Shown here: positions 1 to 11,393 of the stretch, piece after piece
Position numbering within the stretch: the first letter of the stretch is position 1
Layout: each line of letters opens with the position of its first letter
From: Miscanthus floridulus
Lineage: Eukaryota > Streptophyta > Magnoliopsida > Poales > Poaceae
Reading direction: 5' to 3'
Length of the DNA stretch: 64,000 nucleotides
NCBI RefSeq assembly: GCF_019320115.1
Contig: NC_089581.1
Span: forward strand, 71,593,155-71,657,154
Program-made: the position numbers and the translations under genes
The notes under the pieces: model-generated
What the model saw: the letters and a program-made list of their open reading frames with translations, nothing else
Database searches by the model: none
What the model was told of the DNA's origin: nothing

Positions 1-491
1 AGTGCTTAATTTCGTATCCCCCGCCGTATTTCGGACAAGAGCGAGGGAAAGCAAGTTGCTGTTTTCTTAGAAATGGTGCGATGCCCAAGCAAGGAGGCAG
101 TCAGTGGAGACTACTAGAAACAGCTTTAGGCCTCCACGTTTACACCATGCCTGTTGGACCGCTCACTGCAATAACGTCAATGCTCCTACGTAAATGCCCT
201 GTTTCGGAGAAGAAGAGCATCGTCTATCTTTTCGCAAGCAAAAATGGCACTCAAATCAAATTAATCAGTAATCACCCCCAAGCCGAGCGAGTCCAGTGAA
301 TAGCCCGAGGAATTAATCAATCAATCATCCCCTCACTGTTGAACAGATCAACAACTCACCGCTGGCTCATGTCCATGACCATGCCCTAGCTAGCAAACCA
401 ACCCCAATAACCAAGAAACAGAGACTCCACTGGAAATGAACTGAGGACAGCAGGTAATAACAAAGCAAGCAAGATGATATAGATCTCCAAC
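1..491 (-). other. Intron 1 (partial) of the Dof-like gene
   Basis: This stretch follows the first Dof exon on the minus strand and begins with the GT donor at 490-491. No Dof zinc finger (C-x2-C-x21-C-x2-C) can be read in any frame here, so the second exon must lie left of the window. Short ORFs in this stretch have no recognisable domain. The call as intron is inference from the exon phase and the family's usual two-exon structure. Confidence 0.55.
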
Positions 492-581
492 CTTGGCGTC
501 GCCGGACTCCGGCACGGGGATGGTCTTCCCGAAGAGCTTGATGAGGAAGTCCCCTCCTCCTCCTTGGCACTCCGCAATCAT
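492..581 (-). CDS. Dof zinc-finger transcription factor, cycling-Dof-factor type, exon 1 (partial gene)
   Basis: The 30-codon exon begins at an ATG at 581 and ends at an AAG|GT donor. It encodes a short acidic start, a glycine run and the block IKLFGKTIPVPES (about residues 14-26). This block is the conserved N-terminal motif of cycling Dof factors, such as rice OsDof12 and Arabidopsis CDF proteins. Those are nuclear repressors of photoperiod genes that bind AAAG sites through one Dof finger. The finger and the C-terminal FKF1-interaction motifs are expected in exon 2, which is outside the window, so the gene is incomplete here. An upstream in-frame ATG at 653 exists, but the family start matches the ATG at 581. 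The exon could belong to another Dof clade; membership in Dof is fairly secure, the subgroup less so. Confidence 0.72.
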
Positions 582-1146
582 CTTCTTCGCACTCGATCCA
601 AACAAACACAAGCTCCCGGCTTGCTGCTTTCTTCTCTCCTCTTGCTGCTGCAAGCGAAAGCCGAACGAAGCAGCTAGCTAGGTGACAGACGGACGAGGTC
701 GAGGTCGAGGTCGAGGTCCCGCAGGTAGGTTCACTTTGCAGCCGGAACCGGAAGAGACGACGAGGCCGGCAAAGAAACCTACGAATGGAATTTGGTCTGG
801 TGTGCTGCTGCTGCTGGCCATGGGCAGGGGAAGGCGAGCGGGTATAAGAGGGGAAGAAGTTGGGTGGGGGCCACGGCGAGGGCTGCACAGCCACAAACTC
901 GGCTTGTGGCCTCCGGGGTGCGTTATTTGATTCTCCTCCTCGCTCGCCCTTCGCCTTTTCTGCCCGCGCGTCGCCGTCGTCGGGCAGCTGGCGCCCTCCG
1001 CTTGGCTGTGCCTCCCACGCTGCCCCGATCGCTTCCTCCTTTGCCCTTTTTGTACGCCGCTTTCTTTCTGTTTTCTTTTTCTTTTCTTTTTTTTTTTATG
1101 TAGCGCCTCAGGCTTATGCTGATTTTTCTTTTTCTTTTTTCCTTAA
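582..1146 (-). promoter_or_regulatory. Probable 5' leader and proximal promoter of the Dof-like gene
   Basis: This GC- and GA/CT-rich region lies just upstream of the Dof start on the minus strand. It contains a hexamer repeat (GAGGTC on the plus strand, about 688-720) and pyrimidine-rich tracts near 930-1100. No clear minus-strand TATA box was found. The rightmost part (about 953-1140) belongs to a block duplicated at 2835-3020. Assignment as leader/promoter rests on position only. Confidence 0.35.
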
Positions 1147-1407
1147 TACTCTCTCCGTCCCAAAATAAATTTTGTTTTATGTTTGTCCTAAGTCAAACTA
1201 TTTTAAGGTTTGACCAAATTTACAGAAAATAACATCAATATTTGTGACACTAAATAGATAGAATATGAAAATATTTTTCATGATAAATCTAATAAGACTT
1301 ATTTGATATTATAAACATTAGTACTTATTTTTATAAATTTGGTCAAACTTTAAAATGTTTTACTAAAGATAAACCTAAAACATCACTTATTTTAGACCAA
1401 GAGAGTA
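1147..1407. mobile_element. Stowaway-like MITE (Tc1/Mariner)
   Basis: The element starts TACTCTCTCCGTCCCAAAAT and ends in the inverted counterpart (AGACCAAGAGAGTA), with TA on both sides as target duplication. It is about 260 bp, AT-rich and non-coding, with long imperfect self-complementarity (GGTTTGACCAAATTT against AAATTTGGTCAAACT). These are diagnostic features of grass Stowaway MITEs. A duplicated copy of its flanks at 2990-3060 lacks it, which confirms the insertion. Confidence 0.88.
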
Positions 1408-1519
1408 ATAAATTAAAAGAAGTAGGATATCTCTACCTGGCGGCAATAAGTGAAACTCCTCCAAAACAACCCCTAAACCCTAACCCGCCAAAGGCGAGAG
1501 AAAAGATCTACCGACTTTG

Positions 1520-2370
1520 CTGTCATACCAACCAAGCAGTGTGCACAGTCAAACCGTCGACACCATGCTCACCGACCATGACGCATTTTTGGCCGAGGTA
1601 CACACACAACTTCTCCAAGCGCAGGAGTACGCCCAGCGCCACTACGACACTCATCACCGTGATCTGGAGTTTGCCACGGGCAACTAGGTGTGGCTCCGAT
1701 TGCTCCATCGCCCTTCCCAATCTCTCGTACTCGGCAATCGCGGCAAGCTAGGACCACGGTACGCTGGGCCGTTCCAAGTCCTGCGATGTGTGGGCGTGGT
1801 GGCCTACTGTCTCCAACTGCTAGACGGTGCCCGCATCCATGACGTGTTCCATGTGGGCATGCTCAAGCTGTTTCGTGGGACTCCACCGACGACCATCCCG
1901 TCGCTCCCTCCACTACAAAACGGCCGCCTACTGCCATAGCCAGAGCGTGTTCTTTGTTCTAGTCTCCGCCGCGGCATCTGGCACGTGCTGGTTCAGTGGG
2001 CGGGCCGTGGGCACGCCTGATGCTGAGGCCACGTGAGAGCCAGTTGACGCGTTCTGTGTAGCGCATCCCTCCTTCCGGCTCGAGGACGAGCTATTCCTCG
2101 AGGGGGGAAACGTCTACCAGAGGAGGAAGAGAAGCCATGGCTAGGATTGCGCACTAATCGGCAAGGGCAGTGCACGGTGCGGAATGCATGGATGACGCGC
2201 GGTGCGCGGTCACCATGGAACTTCAGTGACTCCGACGCTTCATGATGGGATTAGATCAGTTTGTTAGCTCCTTAGATTTTGCATGAGTTTGTTAGGGAAT
2301 TGTTAATCTTTGCTATATGTACTGAACACTTTGGTTAATAGAAGTCAGATGAAGATTGATCTAATCTCTC
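1520..2370 (+). pseudogene. Ty3/gypsy chromovirus remnant: integrase C-terminus and chromodomain region
   Basis: Reading the plus strand from about 1520, with frame breaks, gives the end of a chromovirus polyprotein. Visible blocks are AEVHTQLLQAQEYAQRHYD, the integrase tail KLGPRYAGPFQVLRCVG (about 1745-1800) and RIHDVFHVGMLKLFRGTPP (about 1828-1890). A damaged chromodomain-like stretch (WHVLVQWAGR, near 1977) follows. There is an in-frame TAG at 1686 where relatives have a codon for an acidic or Gln residue, and later frameshifts. AT-rich sequence from 2230 to 2370 may be the start of the 3' LTR. Gag, protease and RT are absent, so this is a 5'-truncated dead copy. Confidence 0.78.
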
Positions 2371-3194
2371 CCCCTCTCTCTCTTCTCTCTCTCTCAGCGC
2401 ACACTCCATCGAGACACGGTGGGCCAGCAGCACGGTGTCTCAACCTCGCCGCCGTCCAAAAATCAAATCCTGGCCTCCCACCTCCCATGACTATGCTCTA
2501 CGCAGCGGTACTAGCTCCAACACTAATACCTTATATGGTAATGATTCATGGCAACCCTTAAAAGTAGCTAAAGTATCAATGCATTAGTCATATTTTACAT
2601 GGTGCACACCTCCCAGCCGTCACCAGCTTCTAGGCCACCTCCCTCTCCCATTTCTAGTTGTCTCGCCGGTGGCTAGAGGGGGTGGGAACCATCTCTTTAA
2701 TAGTAGTACGTGCTAGTAGATCGAATCCTAAGTCTAGGGTTTAGGTATCAAATGTCGTTTATTTCGATGTTTGGTTTTTGGTGCTCCCTTCTTCTCCCTG
2801 CTTGTGGCCTCTAGGTGCTATTTTCTCCATCTCGCTCTCATTTGCCTTTTACCTCCCTTGCGTTACCATTGCCAAACAGCTGGCGCCCTCTTCTTAGCTG
2901 TGCCTCTACCTTATCCCTTTTCCTTGCATCCAAGTCAGCTTGCTTGCCCATTACCCTTATCGTTTGCTGTTATCTTTTTTTTTCCCCATCTAGCACCCTA
3001 GGATCGTGCTGATTTTTTTTTTAAAAGAATTAGGATCTGCCTATATGGAAATAATAGGTGAAACCTCTCCCAAAATAATCCATAAACCCTAACCCACCAA
3101 AAATGAGGAAGAAGTACCGATGCAAGATTGGATTGCAATGTACAAGAGCGAAAAGTGGAGCTGATGAAATTCTCGATTTCATAAGCCCATTTCA
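2371..3194. repeat. Non-coding region holding the second copy of a diverged duplication
   Basis: Positions 2760-3120 resemble 900-1510. Shared landmarks are AGCTGGCGCCCTC, GCTGTGCCTC, the T-rich run, TAGGATnTnnCTA and the CCCTAAACCCTAACCC-like stretch near 1470 and 3080. Copy 1 carries the Stowaway MITE and copy 2 does not. A (CT)n tract sits near 2368-2395. No gene was recognised. Confidence 0.6.
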
Positions 3195-3195
3195 C

Positions 3196-3745
3196 CAGAA
3201 TTGATTGTGGCGTTATCTCAACAATTTGCGCAGGAGCCAAGGCATTTTTTCCCAACACATGAGTGGTGATCTGATGTACAATTTTGTAATGTTTTTCAAA
3301 TTTAATATTTCTTTATTGAAAAATGAAACGCTCCATTGAGCATTAACATTTCTTATCTTTTGAAATTGAAGCTCATGGATTTCTCCATTTCACAAGCCCA
3401 ATCATGAGTGGTAATCTGATCTTTTATCCATTGATGTCACTGGGCTATAATATTGCTAAACTTTAGAATATTCTGTTGTAATATATTGATACTGTAGTGG
3501 TACTTGTACAAGGTCATTGATGTCACGTGGCATCAATGGTTGTACTGTGGATCCGCCGCCCAATTGACAAGGATTTATTGTGACGTTATCTCAGCAATTT
3601 GTGCAGGTGGCTAAGGCAATTTTTCCTAGCATACATGAGTGGTAATCTGATCTACAGTTTGTAATGTTCTTCAAATTAATAATATCTTTCTTTATTGAAA
3701 AATGAAACGCTACATTCAGCATTAACATTTCTTATCTTTTGATTA
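3196..3745. repeat. Direct repeat pair of about 180 bp (3196-3370 and 3566-3745)
   Basis: Two similar blocks share TGACGTTATCTCAGCAATTT (copy 1 has GGCGTTATCTCAACAATTT), GAGTGGTnATCTGAT, TTTATTGAAAAATGAAACGC and CATTAACATTTCTTATCTTT. They are separated by about 195 bp of unrelated sequence, including a CACGTGGCATCAATGG stretch. No coding potential is visible. Positions 3746-3944 between the repeats and the CACTA end hold nothing recognisable. Confidence 0.8.
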
Positions 3746-3944
3746 TTAGGATTTACGGGGTTTGTGTACCTCGATGGTAAAAAAGTTTGTTGCTGGAATT
3801 TATGGCATGCTTACTTTTCAATGGGAGTCTTTTATTTGATTATCATGTTTCACAGTTTAAGGGGTGCCATATGCGCTTTGCCACAGGATAATGGGACTCT
3901 GTTTGTGGATAGCTATCCACCACATGTGCTTACCATGTGTTTTC

Positions 3945-4087
3945 CACTACTACGGAAATGATTTGTAGCAACGTCTCATTTTTTAAGGAACGGCTCTATA
4001 TTGAGCCACCCCTACAAATGGTTCCCAAACGAGCCGCCCCTACAAATGCTATTAGTGTTATGATCCGCCCTTACAAATGGCCCTATT
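3945..4087 (+). repeat. CACTA left terminus and subterminal repeats
   Basis: This covers the 13 bp terminal inverted repeat and three spaced copies of the CCCCTACAAATG-type motif (near 4006, 4038 and 4068), the expected transposase-binding repeats. The outer ATTTGTAG at about 3960 pairs with the right end. Confidence 0.75.
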
Positions 4088-5237
4088 TGTTGGGGTGGCT
4101 GACGAGATTCTAACATATGGGTATGTTAAGCCTCGGGTCGAGTGGTTCCCGAACGAAGAAGGCCCCCGACCGACCCCTCTAGGATAATCCGGGGGCTCGG
4201 GGGCTATACCCATCGGGTACGCTCGCGTGCACCCTCTGGAGAAGATACCCTGTCGGGCCTAACTACGACACGACCACCGCTTGGGGCTTGGGCCCCCAAG
4301 CCCCTAGGCTCCTGATCTACGACGACACTTCGGCCCAGCCCTTGACTCCTGCCCTGCCAACGACACCAGCCAAGGCCCGGGCACAAGAAGACACACCCCG
4401 AGCTACCGAGGCTCGGGGGCTCCCTGGCGCTGCCCCTTGGGCACGGCATTGCCGGTCACTTTCCCGACAAGGTCACGCACGGGGCGTGACACAAGAAGAC
4501 AAAGCTTCCCCGCGGCCTCAAGGGGCTCGGAGGCCCCTAGGCCCGCGCATCAGCCCCTGAAGCCGACCTCCTTCACAACCAAGAAGACTCTACAAGGTCC
4601 ACCTGTGGGAGACCGATTCAAGCTGACAAAGCCTGACTCGCAGAGTGTCAGAACAAAGCAGCCGGACGGCACCCAAGGCTTCTTCGGCTCCATGACACTG
4701 CCACGGTCCATAGCACGTCGCTACAAGGCCCTCCTAGACTCCGGCGCATGTAGACCATAGACTAGTTCCCCCAAACCGCCATGTACCGGACCTATCTCGT
4801 TATATAAGGGATAAGGTCGGACCTAGGGGGAGGAGGAGAAGGAGAAGATAGATCATTCCATTCCTCAGCCTTGGCTCAGTGTCGAGAGCAAGGCAACTCA
4901 ACGAGGGGCACCGAGAGCTCCACCACCATATCCCATCGTCTTCCTCCTCTCTGATGAGGGAAAGGCACCACCGACGGCAAGGCAACCTTAGGATTAGCAT
5001 CGAGCTAACCCCCTACCAAATCTCTCCACAACCCTGTTGTAACCCCCTAATTTTGGGTGCTTTTGAGTATAAAGATCATCACCTACTGGACGTAGGGCAC
5101 CAATTGGCCCAAACCAGGATAAACCGTTGCATCCTCTCTGTGATTATTGTGTTCTTGAGTCCACCCAAGCCACTAGAGACCCAAACTCTAACACCGACTT
5201 GAACAACAATGCTTATCGTGGTTCTAACGCTGCGACA
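4088..5237 (+). mobile_element. 5' LTR of a Ty3/gypsy element (plus orientation)
   Basis: The LTR begins near TGTTGGGGTGG and ends at ACA just before the primer-binding region CTGGCGTGCCAGGTAGGGG (5239-5257). A promoter-like TATATAA is at 4801-4807. The GC-rich first half has repeats of GGGGGCTCGGGGGCT. The exact left border is uncertain by about 10 bp. No matching 3' LTR was found in the window. Confidence 0.65.
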
Positions 5238-8200
5238 GCTGGCGTGCCAGGTAGGGGACAACGTTAAGTGTGATTCTAGCTCTCTACGGTGGCTGGAGCC
5301 ACACGCCTCATCACTGGAGCAAGCGGCGCCGCCCAAGACGGCAGTGTCCGCTTCCCCGATGAGTTCTTTGTCACGGCCGGCGCCTTCGCTCTGGGCTAGG
5401 TCCTCAACTTTGGGAGCCAGGCCTATGTTGCTGACTGCTACGGCAAGCGAGCCCTTGGCATCGCCCACTCTGCTAGGGCTTCTAGGAGCAAATCTCAAGG
5501 TCATAGCCCGATAGATCCGACACAGTCTGGGCCTGAACCCTACCTGTCAGATCGTCGCCAGATGTTTTACATGCTGGCCAACGTCCACCACTAGATCACC
5601 ATCGGTGAGGTGCTTCCACTGCCTGACCGCTTCTAGTACTACCTCCCAGACCTACCTTTTGGGATCTAGAACACGACGATGTCCTTTTGATGGAGCTAAA
5701 GCACCTCATCAATCATGAGGCGCCACGAAGTGCCATCCTCTCTGGCGTGGTAGGGACCAATGTCCCATCGCTGCACACCTTCCTCAAGATCCTTTCGGGA
5801 AGCGACTCGGAGTATGACTCTAATGACATCGACTACAGCGCCCCTCCACGCATGTGCTACCACATCGATGGTGAGGTTCTTGCCGATGAGGCGCCCGAGC
5901 TCACGACGCCAGACTAGAGTCCCCGTAGCCGCGCAGCCTACCTCTAGGAGAAGGAGAATCACCTATGGGCTCAGCAGGTGAACCTAGAGGCCGCCGAGGC
6001 ATAGCTCGAGCACCAAAGGTAGGACCTTGCATGGCAGCGAGCTATGCACCCTCTTGGCGATGATGACGACGCCCGCACGGGGGCTCCCAGCGGCCTTTGC
6101 TTTCCCCATGTAGCGTACAACATGGTGGCCGCCGCTTGCTGCCTGGAAGACATCTCTGACACGTCGGACCCAAAGACCAACGAGCGGCTAAACGAGGCAA
6201 AGCAGCTCCTTAACATCGCCCTCGAGCAGCAGGCCGAGAGCTCGGTGTCCTAGCGCTACGCCATGCTCTCTCGGCCATCCTAGATGATGGCCACTCACAA
6301 TGGGGACCGCTCTGATGCTCATGCCCCATAAGTAGGGGGAGCAGTGGAGACACCTTCGGCAACAGCTTTGACCGGTCGCGGACCCAACACGCCAAGCCTC
6401 GGTAGGAGCAAAGGCGTGATCTTTCTCCTCGGCGTCCCCCCACACGCCATCGAATCGGTGACGACCATGACATCCATGACACCATCGAGGCCAGGCGCCA
6501 TGCTCAGGCACAACCCCATACCCCTGAGCGATGGGGCGGGGGAACTGCCCTGGATCACTTCGGCCCCTTGGTGTTCAAGGTAGCGATCCGAGCAGCTCCC
6601 TACCCTAGGCGTTTCCAGCCACCAATGCACATCTCCATGTACGACATTGAGACCAACCCGGATCACTAGCTAGAGGATTACCGCCTCACCATGAAGGACA
6701 GGGGGTCAGATGATGACTTCGCCATCTAGTACCTTCCTCTGCTTCTGTCAGGCTCGACCAGAGCTTGGCTCGAGCAGCTCAAGCCTGGCAGCATTCACTA
6801 CTAGGGGATCTCTACTTCGTCTTCATTGGACACTTCCATGGTATGTACACTTAGCCTGGGAACTCACTGGACCTTCACAATTGTAGGCAAAGGCCCGACG
6901 AGACCCTCTAGAAGTACATCTAGCATTTTTCCAAGAAGCGCAACGAGCTCCCCAACATCATCAACGTCGATGTCATCAACGCCTTCATCTGCATCACAAC
7001 TTATGATGCGCTCATCCATGCGCTCAGTAGCGAGACCCTACGCACAACATGGGAGCTCCTAGACATCACCACCCAGTACGCCACCAATGAGGACGCGGTC
7101 TAGGCCAACTTCAGCGGCAAAGCCAAGGCCATCGGTGGGGACGATAGCGGTGATGACCCTGCCTTATCCTAGCAACACCGCGATACTAGGAACAAGGACC
7201 AGAAGCACCGTAGGGAGGAGATGGTGGCCGTGGCTGATCGCACTACCGGACCTCAGCCCCACGGGCGAGTCGCATGCCTAGAACACATTAAGAGGGCGCT
7301 TGAGGCCCCCTTCCTGTTCCATAGGGGGGAAGGCAAAGCACCTCCTCAAGGACTGCGCTACCATGAAGGGCTACATCCATGGCACCCTCGGCCAACATGG
7401 CATGGCCTAGAAGCCTATCCTGAAGATTGGTGACCTGGCAGGAGGCGCCTAGGAGGAAGACACCGAGTTTCTAGAGGTCGAGTGCTGCCTCATGATCTTC
7501 GGGGCTCCCACGTCTACGAATCCTGCCGGCAGCGCCACATCACCAAATAGGAGGTGAACGCCGTTCACACCCTCGCCACTCCAACACGGCTCCAATGGTC
7601 CTAGATGGCCATCACCTTTGACTAGGAAGACCACCCCTAATAGTGCCCCTCATCCGGGGCGCTACCCGCTCGTCATTGGCCCGATCGTGGGCACCTCGTG
7701 CCTCACCAAGGTGCCAATGAACTAGGCAACAACCTCAACATACTCTACGCCAGTACCCTCGTCAAGATGGGCATCCCCCATAACAACCTATGCCCTAGCA
7801 AGGCACTATTCTATGGGATCATGCTGGGGAAGGAAGACATGCCCCTCAGGCGCATCCGGCTCAACATCACCTTTGGCCAGCCAAACAACTTCCATAAGGA
7901 GCCACTCACCTTTGAGGTGGTTGACTTCCCTAGCGTCTACCATGCCCTCCTCGGTTTACCGTGCTTTGCCAAGTTCATGGCCGTCCCCAACTACACCTAC
8001 TTGAAGCTCAAGATGTCTGGCCCAAACGGGGTCATCACCACCGAAGGGAGCTTCGAGCAAGCCTACTACTACGAGTAGGACTACATCGCCCAAGCGGCCA
8101 CGCTCATCACCCCCTGTGATCCTGATGGCTCTAGCCATGATGTAGGAAGGGCGTTGGCAGAGGAAGCAGCCTAGGCAGTAGTGGTGCTTGATCGACCGAG

Positions 8201-8351
8201 CATCGGCAAGGCAGACAAGGTTCCTAACGATGGTGGTGGCTTGGCTGGCCCCTCCATCCAGGCGCTAGGCCCCCTAGAAGGGGTTGACCCAATCGATATG
8301 AGTTCTGACCTTTCCCCATGAGGGAAGGACAATGCTGAGCCATCCGCCCAG
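5238..8351 (+). pseudogene. Ty3/gypsy gag-protease polyprotein, decayed
   Basis: Plus-strand frames from about 5290 to 8320 give a gag (MHISMYDIETNPDH near 6625; YLPLLLSGSTRAWLEQLKPG at 6729-6790) and then a retropepsin-like domain (LNILYASTLVKMGIP at about 7732; LTFEVVDFPSVYHALLGLPC; FMAVPNYTYLKLKMSGPNG, to 8078). The DGGS-type catalytic motif expected just before LNILYA reads ELGN, so the protease is likely dead. The frame is broken by very many TAG codons, almost all where relatives use CAG or TGG. The Copia 3' LTR interrupts it at 8352; internal sequence resumes at 23771. No reverse transcriptase or integrase is visible on either side. Confidence 0.75.
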
Positions 8352-10291
8352 TGAAAGGTCCTAATATGGCTAGAGGGGGGTGAATAGCATATTAAAAACT
8401 TCTACAAAGCACTAGAGCAAATTGGTTAGTAACACAAATGGCGCAATGCAATTTTGCTCTAGCTCTATAAGGGTTGCAAGCCACCTATCCTAACAATTCT
8501 AGTTACTATGATCACTATCACACACAACAAGCTAGATCACTACTCACTAAGCTAGTCTGCTCTCAAAGATTAACTAAAGAGCCACACTAACCAAACTAAC
8601 AAGCTCTCAAAGACTAACTACACTAGAGATCTTGACAACTAGTTTGCGGGAATGTAAATGAGTAAGTAGGGTGATTATATCACCGCATAGAGGAGTGAAC
8701 CAATCACAAGATGAACACCAATTCAATCACCGGGAGAATACCAAAGGGCAAGAGACAACCAATTTTTCTCTCGAGGTTTACGTGCTTGCCAGCACGCTAG
8801 TCCCCGTTGTGTCGACCAACACTTGGTGGTTCATCGGCTAATAGGTATCACACACATAGCCCACCACAAGAGGCAGCGCAAGAACCTACCCACAAGTGAG
8901 GTAGCTCAATGACATGAGCAATTTACTAGAGTTACCTTTGACACTCCGTTAGGGAAGGCACAAGACCCCTCACAAGCAACAGATCGAGGCCAGAGACAAT
9001 CACTAACTCCGCTCAATGATCCTCCAATCACTAGGCCATCTAGGTGTTGGCAAACACCAAGAGTAACAAGCTCACGACTAGCCGAAAATCACCCAACTAG
9101 TGCCACAAGATGATGCAACTCAATGCAATGCACTAGAGGCTCTCTAATCTCACTCAAGATGATGAAATCAAGTGAACAAGTGAGTAGAGTGTGTTGCTCA
9201 GCTTCCAAAGAGTGTGCACAAGTGTATGAGGTGCCAAGAGAGTGGCCAAGGCCGACCACTAGCTCTATTTATAAGCCCACAAGCAAATAGAGCCGTTACC
9301 CTTTGGAGCCACCCTCTACAAGGGCATCGGACATGGTGGTGGTGGCACTGTCCTAGGGGTGCCCCCCAATGATCGAATCCAATGGCTAGTTGACTGGTTA
9401 GGCGGTCATCGGACAGGGTGGCGGTGGCACCGCCCCTAGGGTGATGGTGACCACCCAGCCACTACCTGAAAAAACCCCTCTCTCTAGATTTTTATGGCTG
9501 TGACACCGCCCTACCAGTGGTGGTGACCAGGCGGTGCACCGTCCACACGATGGTGGTGTACACTGGATGCACCAGTGCCCACGCCCATGCTGCTGCTCCT
9601 CCACCGAGTCTAGGTGGGCACTGCCCTAGGGGTGGTGGTGCCACCAAACAAGGTGGTGGTGCCCCCAACCGAACATGCCACTCTCGGCCTCCTTACTCGG
9701 TCACCGCTATAGGGGTGGTGGTGCATCGGACAGGGCATAGCGGTGCCCCTGTGGCAGCACCCTGAGCCCGGCTATGCCTCCTTTTCTTCACCTTTTTCAT
9801 CACCTTTGTAAATGTACTCTCCAAGCGTTTCCCCATCATGTGCAAGTGTGTTAGCATTTTCACAATCATTTTTCAAAGGTTAATCACTTTCTCACCGATT
9901 GTGCACTAGGCCTAAATGCAATGCATGAAGTCCAACACCTAGTGGCACTAGATGACTAAATTGTCTAGTTAAGAACCCCTCTTAATAGTACGACCATCTA
10001 TCCTAAATGTGATCATACTCTCTATAGTGTCTTGATCACCGAAACAAAATCCCTAATTATACCTTTGCCTTGATCTCCATAGGATTTTGTTTTTCTCTTC
10101 CTTCTTTTCCAAGTTGAGCACTTGATCATCATCACTTGTGGCCATCTCATCATTTCATGTGATCAACATCACCATTTGAGTGCCACCAGGCTTCACAACT
10201 TGGATTGCACCAACCTAGTTCATATCACAACTCATGCCAAAGGTTACTGCATAGGTTTCATCAATTATGCAAAACCAAACTAGGGCTTTCA
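8352..10291 (-). repeat. 3' LTR of the Copia element
   Basis: TGAAAGGTCC...GGGCTTTCA. It aligns along its length with 21824-23770. The middle (about 9300-9770) is a GC-rich domain built from repeated short blocks such as GGTGGTGCC and CACCGCCCTAGG in both orientations. Confidence 0.9.
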
Positions 10292-11393
10292 ATCTCCCCC
10301 TTTTTGGTAATTGATGACAACCTATTTACAAAGATATTCAATAAAATCTTTTTGGATTCATGTTGCCTACCCAAGCATATTGCCATGTGTAAAGGTTATG
10401 GACAAGTTTCATAAACCTAAAATTGGTAGTATTAGCTCCCCCTACATATGTGCTAAGAGTTTGGATTTGAAAGCTTGCACATATGCATGGATAGAAAGTT
10501 TGGGAGAATAATAGCTACCAAATGATGCTAAGGTGTAAAGAATGGACCTTTGAAGCGTGATACCAATCGGAGTTGCCAATATACACCATCCTTAGCACCA
10601 TTAGTAACTAGACATTCACAAAAACTAGAAAACCCCATGAGAATTATATGAAAGGATCTAGCTTTTACATGATAAGCACAAGTCTAGTTACTCTTCCTAT
10701 TCTTATGCATACTAGTTTTCATTTCATCAATCATTTTATACAATCTAGCATACACCACACAAGCATGAATCAGGAATTTAGAACTTGTGTCGTGCAAGCA
10801 AATATATGTAATGCACATATAAATGCAACATACAAGTTTATGAACTTGCTCCCCCTACTTGTTTTCTTTAAATTTTAATTGATCCCCTTACAAAGTCATT
10901 TCATTTATTTGCTCCCCCTATCTCTTACTATCTTTGTAAATTCTCTCCCCCTTTGTCAACAATTAGCACAAAAGGTGAGCTCAAATTTTAGATACCATGT
11001 GAAGTGAGGATCATTTTCCCAATTTGGTTCAATCTTGATCACTTGCAAAAGATATTTAACTCGGTTTGATCCAAGGGCAAGCTTCTTCACACCTCCAAAT
11101 AAGGGTTATCATGCACCATGTTGAGTTAAACACTTATAGCTCATCGTCTAAATCAAACACTAGGTTCACAAGCCCGTAAACATGTCATATGCTACCACTA
11201 GATCATTTCAAACATATAAGCAATAGTGGTACCATACAAGCATCAAATTCATTTGAATTTTTATGAATGAGCGTAAGACATGATAGGAATGACTAAATGC
11301 ACTAAAGAAGTCCTTAGCAATGGATGAATGACATGTCAATTGATTTTACCTTGCTTTGCTCGAAGGAGAGGCATGTCATATAATGGGTGTGCA
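10292..11393 (-). other. Copia 3' non-coding region with polypurine tract
   Basis: This lies between the RNase H stop and the 3' LTR. It begins (minus-strand end) with the polypurine tract at 10292-10305 and contains several more purine-rich tracts (CTCCCCCT on the plus strand near 10435, 10848, 10910 and 10945). A homologous, more diverged region is at 36397-37719. The ORFs here are short and show no domain. Confidence 0.6.

Noticed and set aside
367..894. Minus-strand open frame of 175 codons overlapping the Dof exon
   Set aside because: It is in a different frame from the recognised Dof motif and consists of low-complexity leader and intron sequence.
4204..4560. GC-rich open frames on both strands
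   Set aside because: They lie wholly inside the gypsy LTR, are out of step with gag and have no domain.
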